Shown piece by piece: positions 8,906-18,002 of a DNA stretch of 64,000 bases. Made by a program: the position numbers and the translations under genes. The DNA comes from Moorena sp. SIOASIH (lineage in GTDB: Bacteria; Cyanobacteriota; Cyanobacteriia; Cyanobacteriales; Coleofasciculaceae): assembly GCF_010671925.1 (NCBI RefSeq), contig NZ_JAAHIH010000001.1:485053-549052 (forward strand), given 5' to 3'. How positions within the stretch are numbered: the first letter of the stretch is position 1; every line of letters begins with the position of its first letter. The notes beneath the pieces were generated by a model. The model saw nothing but the letters and a program-made list of their open reading frames with translations. It did not search any database and was not told where the DNA came from.

Positions 8906-9043
8906 TTACCAAAGCAATCATAAGAATTTTCGGGGAGAAAAATCTCAAGTTGTTTTAAGAATTTACATTTTCAGAGCGATCACAGCCTCATTAGTTATGT
9001 AAAGTTATGCAAATTTTGGTAAATTGTATAGAGTACCTATATC

Positions 9044-9385
9044 TTGAGCAGTTTTCCAGTGACTCAATCTGACCAGAGTCAGCCAGTAAAAGCAAACCAG
9101 ATGGCTGTATGGGGAATCTTTAGTTCAACCTTCCTAACCATCTTTCTAGCGGAGATGGGCGACAAGACCCAACTGGCAACACTACTAATCAGTGCCGAAT
9201 CCCAGTCTCCATTAATTGTGTTTGTTGGTGCTGCCGCAGCACTGATATCTACTAGTTTGCTAGGTGTACTTATTGGTCATTGGCTCGCTAAGCGCTTCTC
9301 CCCTGAGATGATGGATACTGCTGCCGGAACACTTTTACTGTTGATATCAGTTATGCTTCTGTGGGACGCAATTAAACTGAATTAG
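9044..9385 (+). CDS. Half-size UPF0016/GDT1-family cation (Mn2+) exporter, unit 1
   Basis: A 113-residue membrane protein with three predicted helices and one copy of the family motif E-x-G-D-K-T (FLAEMGDKTQLATLL). Full-length UPF0016 proteins carry two such halves and move Mn2+ or Ca2+. Cyanobacteria often encode the halves as separate small genes, which would have to form a heteromer. The partner half is 108 bp downstream. The TTG start at 9044 gives a 20-residue soluble N-terminus as in relatives; a later ATG (MAVWGIFSS) is possible. A heptamer array lies between the two genes. Confidence 0.85.
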   Translation: MSSFPVTQSDQSQPVKANQMAVWGIFSSTFLTIFLAEMGDKTQLATLLISAESQSPLIVFVGAAAALISTSLLGVLIGHWLAKRFSPEMMDTAAGTLLLLISVMLLWDAIKLN

Positions 9386-9396
9386 TTAATTAGTTA

Positions 9397-9473
9397 GAAG
9401 GTTGAAGGTTGAAGGTTGAAGGTTGAAGGTTGAAGGTTGAAGGTTGAAGGTTGGAGGTTCAAGGTTGAAGGTT
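9397..9473. repeat. STRR (GAAGGTT)n
   Basis: About eleven GAAGGTT units, two with single changes, filling the gap between the two UPF0016 half genes. The same heptamer recurs, often inverted (CAACCTT), near 24.2, 50.2, 54.8 and 57.4 kb. Confidence 0.93.
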
Positions 9474-9493
9474 AGACGCTTTAAGGTTAGACG

Positions 9494-9781
9494 ATGGATT
9501 GGCAATTACTAGGACTAAGTTTCCTAACGGTATTTTTAGCTGAAATTGGAGACAAAAGCCAATTGGCTGCGATCGCACTCAGTGGTAGTCTCAATTCCCC
9601 CCGTACTGTGTTTTTTGGAACTATAGCGGCACTGATACTTGCTAGCTTTCTGGGTGTAGTAGCTGGGGGAGGGGTGGCTCATCTATTGCCTACTCGTCTA
9701 CTTAAAGCGATCGCAGCCATTGGCTTTGCTCTGATGGCATTACGGCTATTGTGGCCTTCAGAAGGAACGGTGGAGGATTGA
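9494..9781 (+). CDS. Half-size UPF0016/GDT1-family cation (Mn2+) exporter, unit 2
   Basis: A 95-residue membrane protein with the second family motif, FLAEIGDKSQLAAIAL, and three helices. Together with the preceding 113-residue protein it reconstitutes the two-motif layout of the fused exporters. The ATG (MDWQLLGLSF) follows directly after the heptamer array, so the ribosome-binding site has been partly overwritten by repeat-like sequence (GGTTAGACG). The E-x-G-D-K core is intact. Manganese is the most likely substrate in a photosynthetic organism, by family knowledge only. Confidence 0.87.
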   Translation: MDWQLLGLSFLTVFLAEIGDKSQLAAIALSGSLNSPRTVFFGTIAALILASFLGVVAGGGVAHLLPTRLLKAIAAIGFALMALRLLWPSEGTVED

Positions 9782-9886
9782 TCCACCACCACCCCACCTC
9801 CCTTTCACCTGATTAACCTGACAATGACATCCACAAGATCCACGAGCATGAATTAGCCCTGGGGTTAAAGGGAGTGTGGAAGCAGG

Positions 9887-10402
9887 TCACGAACAGACCA
9901 ATCTACGATAGTCTTGATAGCACCAGCTAAGTAGTGTAGTCCCTGCCATTAATTTGATTGCTTCTAGCAGCCAGTACCCTTCATGCATTTGCACCATTCC
10001 TGCTGGCATGCCACTCACTGGCTCTAGAAGATTCAGTTGTAGAGCCATGGCGCTCATCTGGGGTGTCATGATGTAGGTATAAATGATTGCGATCCCTAGC
10101 ATGACCAGGGATAATAAAATAGACCAGCGTCTGACGTAATGATAAAGATTAGAACTACCACGCAGCACTAGGAGGCTGGCTAATATTAAAGCGCCACACA
10201 AAAGCTCAACACGATTAAAAGTCCAGAATATTGAATAGCCAGCTGTAGCAAAACTAGCTTGACTCATCATGCCAGCTGTAGACAGGCATGGCATGATCAC
10301 AAAGTCTATAACCAAACTGCTACTCAGCCAAAACCCTAAAGCAAACATGGCAATGGTTCGCCAGCGGCTTTGCTGTGAATCCACGCCAAAAACAGCGTTC
10401 AT
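9887..10402 (-). CDS. Four-helix integral membrane protein of unknown function
   Basis: A 171-residue protein with four predicted membrane segments: about 20-38 (MFALGFWLSSSLVIDFVIM), 60-82 (ELLCGALILASLLVL), 92-112 (ILLSLVMLGIAIIYTYI) and 145-160. It resembles small DUF4149-like/TMEM205-like membrane proteins, but I see no motif that fixes a function. It is monocistronic, with an AT-rich 150-bp stretch upstream (10403-10553) before the acyltransferase gene on the same strand. Confidence 0.65.
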   Translation of the reverse strand: MNAVFGVDSQQSRWRTIAMFALGFWLSSSLVIDFVIMPCLSTAGMMSQASFATAGYSIFWTFNRVELLCGALILASLLVLRGSSNLYHYVRRWSILLSLVMLGIAIIYTYIMTPQMSAMALQLNLLEPVSGMPAGMVQMHEGYWLLEAIKLMAGTTLLSWCYQDYRRLVCS

Positions 10403-10553
10403 AAAATTTCCTCTACTTTCTATCCTGCTCTTAGCTTAACCAATTGTTTTTGGAAAAAGTGTGAAGTATTTTTGCAAACAAAAGTATTTTTGCAAACAAA
10501 TTTTAAATTAATTGTCAGGACTAATCTCAAATCCAGTTGACGTAAGCATATGC

Positions 10554-11741
10554 TTACGATAAATTGTCTTGAACTGTCTGTTGTAGTTGTTGGGTCAACA
10601 TCTCCACTGTACCTGCTCGGTTTTGTCTGTAGGACTCAAAATACTCTTTGAGGTTTATGGGGTCTCCAATGCGGAGCATGGCTTTCCGGTGTCCTTTCGG
10701 CAAAGGTCGATCAAACTTAAACACTTCCCGCTCTAGTCGAGTCAGGGTATCCAAAAAACGCTCTGGGGTAGGGGAGGCCGCAACATAACCATCGTAAATT
10801 GCATCGAAGTTCAGTAGGCGGACAGTAGCTTGGTAAATTGATTCATAAGTCGTTTCATCAAATTGTTCTAACTCTTGAGCACGGGATTTTAAGACTGACT
10901 GAATTTTATACACTCGTTCTCGGATTGGTGTCATGGTTGCCGGTGTGATCTCTAGCTTCTGTTCACACTCACTCAACAGATGAGTTTTGAGCTGGTTAAT
11001 CCGTTGGTTCCAATCCATCTGAGTGGTTTGGTCTAGATTAAGGTCGTATTCAGTCTCTAAGCGAAGAATTACTTGCTCAGCCACAGCCCGTAAACGCCCA
11101 TAGAAGTTTGGTGCGATCGCATTAATGTTGAACGCCTTCTCTAGACGGGACAGGGTCTGATCAATCACTGGCTTCATGGAATCAGTGTAGTGGTACTTCA
11201 GACTTACCGGTACTAAATAGAGATTAGGAACAGGTTCACCCTGTTTGACCATTTGGTTCATTGCCTGTAGAGGCAGTTGAATAGCTCCCGTTCGGAAGGG
11301 CATAACCGTATCATTTTGATAAGAGCAGCCGCCTTCGGGGAAAATCACCAAATCACAACTCGGTTGCTTCAGTAACTTTAGGGTTTGGGCAATGCTGGCG
11401 CGATCGCCTAAACCCCGTCTAATCGAGTAGGCTCCGATCAGGGGCAGAAATTTTTCGCTCCATCCCCGGAAACTCTCGTAAGCCACAACATAGTGAAAGA
11501 GTTGCCCTAACCGAGTTGATAACAGAAACAGAACTATCCCATCATCAAGGGTAGGATGATTCGGGAGATAAACCACCCGTTCCTCTTCCAACCGAGCCAG
11601 TTTCTCTAGGTCCGTAGACTCAACCACTAACTTCAGTTGATAAAAATTATCGGCGAGTAGATCAGAAAAGCTTTGACAGAGGCGGGTTAATAGGGGATTG
11701 AGCCTAGGTGGATAGAATTGAGGGCTTGACAAAACAGACAT
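10554..11741 (-). CDS. PlsC-like lysophospholipid/glycerol acyltransferase
   Basis: A 395-residue enzyme with the acyltransferase core at about 50-220. Motif I is LPNHPTLDDGIVLF (His-x4-Asp), motif III is IFPEGGCSYQNDTV, and PVSLKY fits motif IV. These residues transfer an acyl chain to a lysophospholipid or glycerol phosphate at the membrane surface. The protein is about 150 residues longer than ordinary PlsC. The C-terminal part (about 230-395) is helical and specific to a cyanobacterial subgroup. The substrate is not predictable. There is no operon partner. Confidence 0.85.
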   Translation of the reverse strand: MSVLSSPQFYPPRLNPLLTRLCQSFSDLLADNFYQLKLVVESTDLEKLARLEEERVVYLPNHPTLDDGIVLFLLSTRLGQLFHYVVAYESFRGWSEKFLPLIGAYSIRRGLGDRASIAQTLKLLKQPSCDLVIFPEGGCSYQNDTVMPFRTGAIQLPLQAMNQMVKQGEPVPNLYLVPVSLKYHYTDSMKPVIDQTLSRLEKAFNINAIAPNFYGRLRAVAEQVILRLETEYDLNLDQTTQMDWNQRINQLKTHLLSECEQKLEITPATMTPIRERVYKIQSVLKSRAQELEQFDETTYESIYQATVRLLNFDAIYDGYVAASPTPERFLDTLTRLEREVFKFDRPLPKGHRKAMLRIGDPINLKEYFESYRQNRAGTVEMLTQQLQQTVQDNLS

Positions 11742-12278
11742 AGCATGTATTCCAGGAGGAGATCGGAAGATTAGGGAGATGGAGAGATAATAAATACTAG
11801 TTTGACTTTAAATACTTGATTGTGCCATTGTGCATTGTGCAATTCTTCCCCACCTTTGCTAGCTTCGGGATCTTACTCCCTACACAAAAGAGAACGGGAG
11901 CGTGAGAGCCCCTGCCTTTTAAGGAGGGTTTGACCGTAAGACAGGCTCGCCTTATTCAATTAACTTAAACCTTTTACCCATAACCTGCCTCGGAAGTTAC
12001 CGTAAGACAGGGTCGAGACGCGCCCCTTGAAGAGGGTAGCCAATAAGCGTCGGTAGGTTATGCAGAAAAGTTTCAAGTCTTTGTAATAAGGCTACCCTCT
12101 TCTACGGTAACTTCGTTCGCCTTATTTCATATAACTTAAACTTATGACTCACAGACTGTCGCTTATAAAGGCGAGTCTGTCATTGGTTTCGTCTTTGACG
12201 CTCATTGGCGAGCCTGTCATTGGTTTCGTCTCCAGGATGAAACGCGACGCGGCGGGTTTTAAACCGTCATCTCTCTTG
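11742..12278. other. Left-end region of the TnpB element, rich in inverted and direct repeats
   Basis: No gene seen. It holds a perfect 13-bp inverted repeat, GAAGAGGGTAGCC (12029-12041) and GGCTACCCTCTTC (12090-12102). Flanking it is a second matched pair, GAAGTTACCGTA near 11992 and TACGGTAACTTC near 12103. Two direct copies of GTCATTGGTTTCGTCT follow at about 12179 and 12216. Nested palindromes are expected at the left end of IS200/IS605-type elements. Confidence 0.5.
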
Positions 12279-12297
12279 TATAATAGAAAATAGGAGG
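12279..12297 (+). promoter_or_regulatory. -10 box and strong ribosome-binding site of tnpB
   Basis: TATAAT at 12279-12284 and AGGAGG at 12292-12297, 10 nt before the TTG start. This supports the TTG at 12308 as the true start. The -10 and SD are so close that the transcript leader would be only a few bases long. Confidence 0.6.
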
Positions 12298-12307
12298 TGA
12301 TAATAAT

Positions 12308-13687
12308 TTGTACAGAACAATCCCAGTCAGAGCATCATTTACTGACGAAGAAAAAGCGTTTTGGATTTTTCAATGTGAACAAGCCAATAGCTTGATCAAC
12401 TCAGCAATTTATTACACCAGACAAGCTCATTACAGTAGGCTTGAGCAGCTAGAGGATGCATTTACCACTTATTGGCGTGGTGATGAATTACGTTACGGTT
12501 GGAAAATATACAATTGTAACATGACTTATCCAGAGCTTTGCAAAGCTCTCAAGGAAAGCCTAAATTACAAAGCAATGGCTGCACAGTCAGCGCAACAAAC
12601 ACTAAAAACAGTAGCTGAGTCAGTCAACAGTTATAACAAGTTAGTTAACCTTTATTATAAAGGGAAGGGAAACAGACCAAAATTAATCAGATATCGTAAG
12701 AAAGGAGGATTAGCAGCAGTAACTTTTCCTCGTCAAGCACTTAATTACAAAGATGGTTGGTTTGATCCGTCAATCAGTCGTGAAACCAAGGCTCATCTCC
12801 TGACTGAGATAACACTACAAATCCCTGATTTCATTGACTCGGATTGGGTTAAAGAGGTAACAATACGCCCTTACCTGGGTGAGCTATGGATTGATTGGGT
12901 AATTGATGACAACAAAGAGCCAATATCCAATAATCGCAACCTTGACTACAATCAAGCCTGGAGTTTTGATCATGGTGGAACAAACTGGCTAACTGGGGTT
13001 TCAACTCGTGGAAAAAGTCTGATCATTGATGGTCGAAAACTTAAGTCTATGAATCAGGGTTACGCCAGATTAGTCGGCAAGTATAAAACTGGAAAACCAG
13101 ATTTATACTGGGACTCTAATCTAGATCGGGTACAACGAAAGCGTAACAATCAGATGCGAGATGCGATCAACAAGGCAGCCAGGTTTATTATAAACCGATG
13201 TCTTATTGATCGGATTGGAAATCTAATTATTGGTTGGAATGAGCGCCAAAAAGATTCATCAAATATGGGGAAGCGGGGTAACCAGAACTTTGTAGCTATC
13301 CCAACCAAAAGATTAATCAACAGACTCGAACAACTTTGCCCCGAGTATGGCATTAAACTAACAATCACTGAAGAGTCTTATACAAGCATTGCGTCTTACT
13401 TAGATGACGACAGCCTCCCAAAACATGGTGAAAAACCCGCAGGATGGACACCGTCAGGTAAGAGAGTCAGACGTGGAATGTACAAGACATCAATTGGTCA
13501 CCTGGTTAATGCAGATTGTAATGGCTCTGCCAATATTGCCAGAAAAGTAGCCAGACAGTTAGAGATTAATCTGACCAAGCTGGGTAGGGAAGCATTGACA
13601 CTTCCACACCGATATGACATTTTCAAGTCTCTGAAAAGATCATATCGAACAAGAAGCGAAAAGGCACGGTTTCAACCTGCCTTGTAG
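12308..13687 (+). CDS. tnpB: TnpB-family RNA-guided nuclease, zinc-finger-less type
   Basis: A 459-residue TnpB of the IS200/IS605 group. RuvC-I is SFDHGGTNWLTG with Asp221. The block IGNLIIGWNERQK sits where canonical TnpB has its RuvC-II Glu. ESYTSIASYLDDDSLPKHGE follows, then RuvC-III NADCNGSANIARK with Asp403. The CxxC...CxxC zinc finger between the last two blocks is absent. This is a common cyanobacterial lineage, and the catalytic Glu may be displaced (Glu312 or Glu355/356), as described for TnpB groups with rearranged RuvC-II. The gene starts at TTG with a strong SD. No tnpA neighbours it. The reading frame is intact, so it may be an active nuclease. The omega RNA would overlap the 3' end. 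Confidence 0.88.
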   Translation: MYRTIPVRASFTDEEKAFWIFQCEQANSLINSAIYYTRQAHYSRLEQLEDAFTTYWRGDELRYGWKIYNCNMTYPELCKALKESLNYKAMAAQSAQQTLKTVAESVNSYNKLVNLYYKGKGNRPKLIRYRKKGGLAAVTFPRQALNYKDGWFDPSISRETKAHLLTEITLQIPDFIDSDWVKEVTIRPYLGELWIDWVIDDNKEPISNNRNLDYNQAWSFDHGGTNWLTGVSTRGKSLIIDGRKLKSMNQGYARLVGKYKTGKPDLYWDSNLDRVQRKRNNQMRDAINKAARFIINRCLIDRIGNLIIGWNERQKDSSNMGKRGNQNFVAIPTKRLINRLEQLCPEYGIKLTITEESYTSIASYLDDDSLPKHGEKPAGWTPSGKRVRRGMYKTSIGHLVNADCNGSANIARKVARQLEINLTKLGREALTLPHRYDIFKSLKRSYRTRSEKARFQPAL

Positions 13688-13700
13688 CAACATTGTAGAA

Positions 13701-13731
13701 TCCCCCGTGTTTCAACCGGGGGAGATGTCAA
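13701..13731 (+). ncRNA. Right-end hairpin / predicted omega RNA 3' part of the TnpB element
   Basis: GAATCCCCC...GGGGGAGATGTCAA directly after the tnpB stop. The stem TCCCCCG/CGGGGGA (13701-13707 and 13717-13723) has a 9-nt loop. The same GAATCCCC-stem-GGGGAGTGTCAA layout ends the two other TnpB-type elements here (40661-40693 minus, 58620-58652 plus), so it marks the element right end and guide-RNA scaffold. Confidence 0.65.
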
Positions 13732-13845
13732 GGTTTATATTTAGGTGTTGGACGTTTACAATTCTACTCTCCCGCCGGAGACAGGTTCAATTTGAGATAA
13801 CATCTTCGTAAAATTGCTGGCATGTTAATTGTTATACCAAAGTGA

Positions 13846-13995
13846 ACAGGGAACAGGGAACAGGGAGTAGGGAGTAGGGAGTAGCGATGCAGCGCTGTCT
13901 TGGGAAGGCAGCGCGGTCTTGGGGGTCCCCCCCATGAGCGACTGCCGTGGTTTCCCCCACTCGCTATTGCATCAAGACGGGAGTAGGGAAAAGGG
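13846..13995. repeat. STRR flanking a dispersed GCGATGCAGCGC...TCGCTATTGCATC unit
   Basis: GGGAACA/GGGAGTA heptamers surround a unit running from TAGCGATGCAGCGC through GCGGTCTTGGGGGT and CCCCACTCGCTATTGCATC to AAGACGGGAGTAGGG. A near-identical unit is at 48996-49063. The open frame across it is not a gene. Confidence 0.8.
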
Positions 13996-14147
13996 AACAA
14001 AAATTCTCACAATTCCTACACGGATTGGTATAGTTAATTGTTAATTTTAAATGGTTAATGATTAAGTGACACTTAACAATTTCAAATTAACACAATCAAC
14101 CATTTGAAAAGTAATTAACTAAACTTGATTTAACCTTTTGCCTGATT

Positions 14148-14945
14148 ATGGGACAAACCATTATTCAAGTAGACGCTTTCACCAGTAAACCCTTTACAGG
14201 AAATCCTGCTGCTATCTGTGTTTTACCAACTGCCCAAGATGGCAGCTGGATGCAAAACGTAGCCCAAGAGATGAATTTATCTGAAACCGCATTTCTACTC
14301 AAGCAAGACGATGGTTTCAATTTGCGTTGGTTTACACCAACAGTGGAAGTCCCCTTATGCGGTCACGCCACCCTAGCTAGTGCTCATGTTCTCTGGTCAG
14401 AGGGACATGTGTCTCCTGATCAAATGATTCGGTTCTATACCAAGAGTGGATTGCTGATGGCTCAGCGCCAGGGTGAGTGGATTCAACTAGATTTCCCGGT
14501 GAATCCCTCAGAAGTTATCAGTACTCCAGAACAACTCAGCCAAACCTTAGGTGTACCCATCAAGTGGGTTGGGAAAAATTCCCTAGGCTATTTGGTCGAG
14601 GTAGAGTCGGAAGAGTTAGTCAAGCAGATGCAGCCCAATTTTCAACTGATGACAACTTTACCTCTGTCTGCGGTAATTGTGACTAGTTGGGCTGACAGTG
14701 ATTCAGAATACGACTTTGTTTCCCGATTCTTTGCCCCCAGATTGGGAATTGATGAAGACCCAGTTACAGGTTCTGCCCATTGTTGTCTCGCTCCCTTCTG
14801 GCGCGAACGCAATAGTAAAGATGAGTTCTTAGCCTACCAAGCCTCCTCTCGGGGTGGTGTAGTCAAGGTAAACTATACCGGTAGCGATCGCGTTTTTCTG
14901 AGTGGACAAGCTGTTACTATCCTGCGCTCAGAATTGCTAATCTGA
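14148..14945 (+). CDS. PhzF-family isomerase
   Basis: A 265-residue protein of the PhzF / diaminopimelate-epimerase fold. Key marks are the N-terminal VDAFTSKPFTGNPAAICVLP, the catalytic Glu46 in MNLSETAFL, PLCGHATLASAHVLW, and the second-half DPVTGSAHCCLAPFW. All active-site motifs are intact. Family members catalyse proton-transfer isomerisation; PhzF itself acts in phenazine synthesis. There are no phenazine genes nearby, so a housekeeping or detoxifying role is more likely. The start follows AT-rich sequence without a strong SD. It stands alone: a long repeat array follows. Confidence 0.9.
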   Translation: MGQTIIQVDAFTSKPFTGNPAAICVLPTAQDGSWMQNVAQEMNLSETAFLLKQDDGFNLRWFTPTVEVPLCGHATLASAHVLWSEGHVSPDQMIRFYTKSGLLMAQRQGEWIQLDFPVNPSEVISTPEQLSQTLGVPIKWVGKNSLGYLVEVESEELVKQMQPNFQLMTTLPLSAVIVTSWADSDSEYDFVSRFFAPRLGIDEDPVTGSAHCCLAPFWRERNSKDEFLAYQASSRGGVVKVNYTGSDRVFLSGQAVTILRSELLI

Positions 14946-14947
14946 AT

Positions 14948-15257
14948 TTTTGAATTAAGAATTAAGAATTAAGAATTAAGAATTAAGAATTAAGAATTAA
15001 GAATTAAGAATGTAGAATGTAGAATTAAGAATTAAGAATGTAGAATTAAGAATGTAGAATGTAGAATGTAGAATTAAGAATGTAGAATTAAGAATGTAGA
15101 ATTAAGAATTAAGAATTAAGAATTAAGAATTAAGAATTAAGAATTAAGAATTAAGAATTAAGAATTAAGAATTAAGAATTAAGAATTAAGAATTAAGAAT
15201 TAAGAATTAAGAATTAAGAATTAAGAATGTAGAATGTAGAATTAAGAATGTAGAATT
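14948..15257. repeat. STRR (GAATTAA)n with GAATGTA variants, about 310 bp
   Basis: The longest tandem array in the window. It is mainly AAGAATT units with interspersed GTAGAAT variants in blocks, a pattern that records rounds of unequal duplication. It directly follows the PhzF stop. A GGCCACGCTACGCGAAC repeat and a short AACCTTA array (15312-15375) continue toward pyrD. Confidence 0.95.
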
Positions 15258-15387
15258 ATACATTCGGCCTTCTAAATTCGGCCTTCTAGATTTTGCATTC
15301 TGACAGACAACCTTGGCCAAAAGGCCACGCTACGCGAACAACCTTAAACCTTAAACCTTAAACCTTAAACCTTCAACTACACCACCT

Positions 15388-16677
15388 TCAACCAGACCCA
15401 GAACCAACTGCCTCAGAAATTGAACTGATGCCTCTTTCCTCCAACTTCTGCAACAGCCCTTGCAGAATCTGCCTTACCATCCATGGACCGTTATAAATCC
15501 AACCTGTGTAAACCTGAATTAGACTAGCACCTGCAGTAATCTTCTCCCAAGCATCCTCCGCCGTAAAAATCCCTCCAACCCCTATAATCGGTAAGGTTCC
15601 TTGAGTTTCCTGCCAGATAAACCGAATTACATCTGTAGAACGTTGACGCAAAGGAGCTCCACTAATCCCCCCAGCTTCTTCCGTTACCGGTTTGCCCGTT
15701 GCCGCAATCCGTTGTGTTTTCAGCAGATCCCGACGGATGGTAGTGTTAGTGGCAATAATCCCAGCTAACCCATAGGTTTGGGCAAGCTCAAGCACATCTG
15801 CGATCGCATTCCACTCTAAATCCGGGGCAATCTTGACCAGAATCGGCTTTTGGGAAAGGTTTTGCTGTTGCAGAGCATCTAAGATCAGACTAAGTTGACT
15901 GGCATCCTGAAGCGATCGCAATCCTGGTGTATTTGGTGAACTCACATTGACCACAAAGTAATCCCCCAATTCCCTCAACAGGCCAAAACTCGACCGATAG
16001 TCATCTGCTGCTTCTGCTAGGGGTGTTACTTTAGATTTACCTAGATTAATGCCAATCGGAATAGTTAAACCTGAAGCTTGGATCCGGTTTTCCCTTCCGG
16101 TAGGTTGTTCGCCCTTGGGGTTCGACAAGGGTAGGTTCTTTTCTAAACCTGTAACCTGCAACCTGTTAACCTTCAACGGTGGTTGTACCTGTAACCTGTT
16201 AACCTTCAACGGTGGTTGTACCTGTAACCTGTTAACCTTCAACTGTTCTAATCGAGCAGCCATTGCTGTAGCCCCAAGATTATTAAATCCCATCCGATTC
16301 AGAGCAGCTTTGTCTTCTACCAAGCGAAATAGACGAGGACGAGGATTTCCCGGTTGACCATGAAAGGTTACAGTACCGAGTTCAGCAAAGCCAAACCCTA
16401 AGCTTCCCCAAATTCCAGCAGCCACACCATCTTTATCAAATCCTGCTGCTAAACCCATAGGGTTGGGGAAGTTTACTCCCCAGAGAGTTTGTTCGAGGCG
16501 AGCATCATTTAGGCAAAACCTTTGCTGTAATTGACCCTTAACCCAGTGACCTAGAGTAGATTCCTGATTCGATGACAGCCAGCTCAATAGCGCTAGAGTT
16601 CTATTGTGTAACCATTCTGGATCTGTCTTCAACCCAGAAAAGAGAATTGGACGAATGGTAGATTGGTAAATATCCAT
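15388..16677 (-). CDS. pyrD: Dihydroorotate dehydrogenase (quinone), class 2, with in-frame repeat insertion
   Basis: A 429-residue flavoprotein oxidising dihydroorotate to orotate in pyrimidine synthesis, membrane-associated and quinone-linked. Class 2 marks: the N-terminal membrane-association segment; [46 protein letters not shown]; catalytic Ser in [41 protein letters not shown]. Relatives are about 370-380 residues. The excess is a block at residues 146-203, between RLEQ and [12 protein letters not shown]. It holds three copies of an 11-residue unit ([11 protein letters not shown]) encoded by a 33-bp tandem repeat, then [12 protein letters not shown]. The frame is open throughout, so the enzyme may tolerate the loop. 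Confidence 0.93.
   Translation of the reverse strand: MDIYQSTIRPILFSGLKTDPEWLHNRTLALLSWLSSNQESTLGHWVKGQLQQRFCLNDARLEQTLWGVNFPNPMGLAAGFDKDGVAAGIWGSLGFGFAELGTVTFHGQPGNPRPRLFRLVEDKAALNRMGFNNLGATAMAARLEQLKVNRLQVQPPLKVNRLQVQPPLKVNRLQVTGLEKNLPLSNPKGEQPTGRENRIQASGLTIPIGINLGKSKVTPLAEAADDYRSSFGLLRELGDYFVVNVSSPNTPGLRSLQDASQLSLILDALQQQNLSQKPILVKIAPDLEWNAIADVLELAQTYGLAGIIATNTTIRRDLLKTQRIAATGKPVTEEAGGISGAPLRQRSTDVIRFIWQETQGTLPIIGVGGIFTAEDAWEKITAGASLIQVYTGWIYNGPWMVRQILQGLLQKLEERGISSISEAVGSGSG
16069..16242. repeat. Repeat-derived insertion inside pyrD
   Basis: A 174-bp in-frame block (58 codons). It contains a 33-bp unit, including CCTGTAACCTGTTAACCTTC, repeated three times, and a GGTTGTTCGCCCTTGG repeat-like segment. 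The same CTGTAACCTG/CAACCTT vocabulary occurs in intergenic repeats elsewhere in the window, so the block probably came from such an array. Confidence 0.8.
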
Positions 16678-16940
16678 CGTAATGAGTCGGTCAGTAGCTC
16701 AATGGGTCAGTAGGTCAGCGGGTCAGTAGATCAGTGCTGAACAAAATACTCCACCATCTGCCTAGTTCTTAATTAACAACTGTGGATTTACTTCAATTTT
16801 CAATTTCCCCATTCAACCGTAATATTTTGATTCATTCTTTGATTGATTAGTTGCGTTATCGGCAAACCCTAACAAAAGTCCGTTGTTTCGGTAACTAAAA
16901 TGACATTTTGATCACTGAGGTAAAGTCAATTTTCGCAACC

Positions 16941-16993
16941 CCTACTCCCTACTCCCTACTCCCTACTCCCTACTCCCTACTCCCTACTCCCTC
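16941..16993. repeat. STRR (CTACTCC)n overlapping the fur 3' end
   Basis: About seven CTACTCC heptamers. Read on the minus strand the array supplies the last codons (Arg-Glu) and the TAG stop of the FurC-like gene. Confidence 0.88.
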
Positions 16994-17457
16994 AAACCAC
17001 CCGACGGGGAGTTAGGTGATGGCTGCTGACGGTAACCATAAAAATCAATCCGATATTCCGTAATCTTTACACCAGTTTGTTCCTCAATTTGCTTGAGCAA
17101 GTCTTCCGGTAGTTCTACATAAACATCAAGAATCTGGTTTGTATCCAGGCAATTGACATGGCTATGAGTATCGCTGATATTGCCGTACAAACGTCCATCC
17201 GAGCGCTCAATACATTCAATAATACCTTGACTGGATAGGGCATCTAAATTCTGGTAAACAGAAGTATGACCAATAACTTTTCCTTGTTGATTCAATCGGT
17301 CATAAATGTCTCGCGCTGACAGATGGTCTTTAGCTTCCCATAACAGTTCTAGAATGAAGCGACGTTGACGACTCAGACGCATACCCAGGGTCTGACACTT
17401 GTCGATTGCATCTTCTAGTGAACGAATTGGTTTAGCAGCTGCCGCTTCTTGTTGCAT
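16984..17457 (-). CDS. Fur-family regulator, FurC/PerR-like
   Basis: A 157-residue winged-helix metalloregulator. The DNA-binding domain (about 15-90) includes MRLSRQRRFILELLWEA and IGHTSVYQNLDALSSQG. The dimerisation/metal domain has GRLYGNISDTHSHVNCLDTN with the His-x-His ligands. The paired CxxC structural zinc motifs of ordinary Fur are absent. In cyanobacteria this form corresponds to FurC, a PerR-like regulator of peroxide response; I assign it by motif resemblance. The ATG at 17457 begins MQQEAAAAKPIRSLED. The last residues (LRE) and the stop codon come from a heptamer array that has grown into the gene end. Confidence 0.87.
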   Translation of the reverse strand: MQQEAAAAKPIRSLEDAIDKCQTLGMRLSRQRRFILELLWEAKDHLSARDIYDRLNQQGKVIGHTSVYQNLDALSSQGIIECIERSDGRLYGNISDTHSHVNCLDTNQILDVYVELPEDLLKQIEEQTGVKITEYRIDFYGYRQQPSPNSPSGGLRE

Positions 17458-18002
17458 GACATGAGTTGATGAGTTTAACGAAAAGGAATCCCTTTCAATT
17501 TATTTATAGCTCAGGCAGTTATTCACTTAACCCAGGACAAGGCTCTCCTGTGATCGGAAGCAACGGTAAAGGGTAAACGGGGAATCCTTTCTGTTCCCAA
17601 GTTCCCTATTCTCAAGTTTCTCCTTGACCTTGAATGCCCCTGTTTAAATTAATTTTAAGTTAAATTTGCTAGCCCTAAGCCTTATATCCTATATTTTACT
17701 ACAAAATCCTGAACTACCCCACCCTACCATCTAGATGTGCTCTGCTTAGCCATCGGACAAGATCCAGGTGTCTTGACTAAGCCATTGCTCTTCACAGCAG
17801 CTAGTGCAGCAATGCAGCTGAGCTATAACGGAAGTATATCACCTTTAAAAAAACTTTGAGAAAAAATCTGGAATTCCTCAGGGTCAATGGGTAGTTGACT
17901 GTATTGCTCAGAAACACTCACATCAACCGGATCCTGAAACAAAAGCTAAGACAGACTCCTCTCTATCGAGCCAATTATAAAACATAATCAGGAATTAGCA
18001 CA
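17458..18002. other. Divergent intergenic region, fur and subtilase promoters
   Basis: About 545 bp between divergently transcribed genes. The fur-proximal side is AT-rich (TTTCAATTTATTTATAGC). AGGA 10 nt before the subtilase ATG serves as its ribosome-binding site. No STRR is present, which is unusual for a gap this long here. I cannot pick a Fur box with confidence. Confidence 0.4.
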
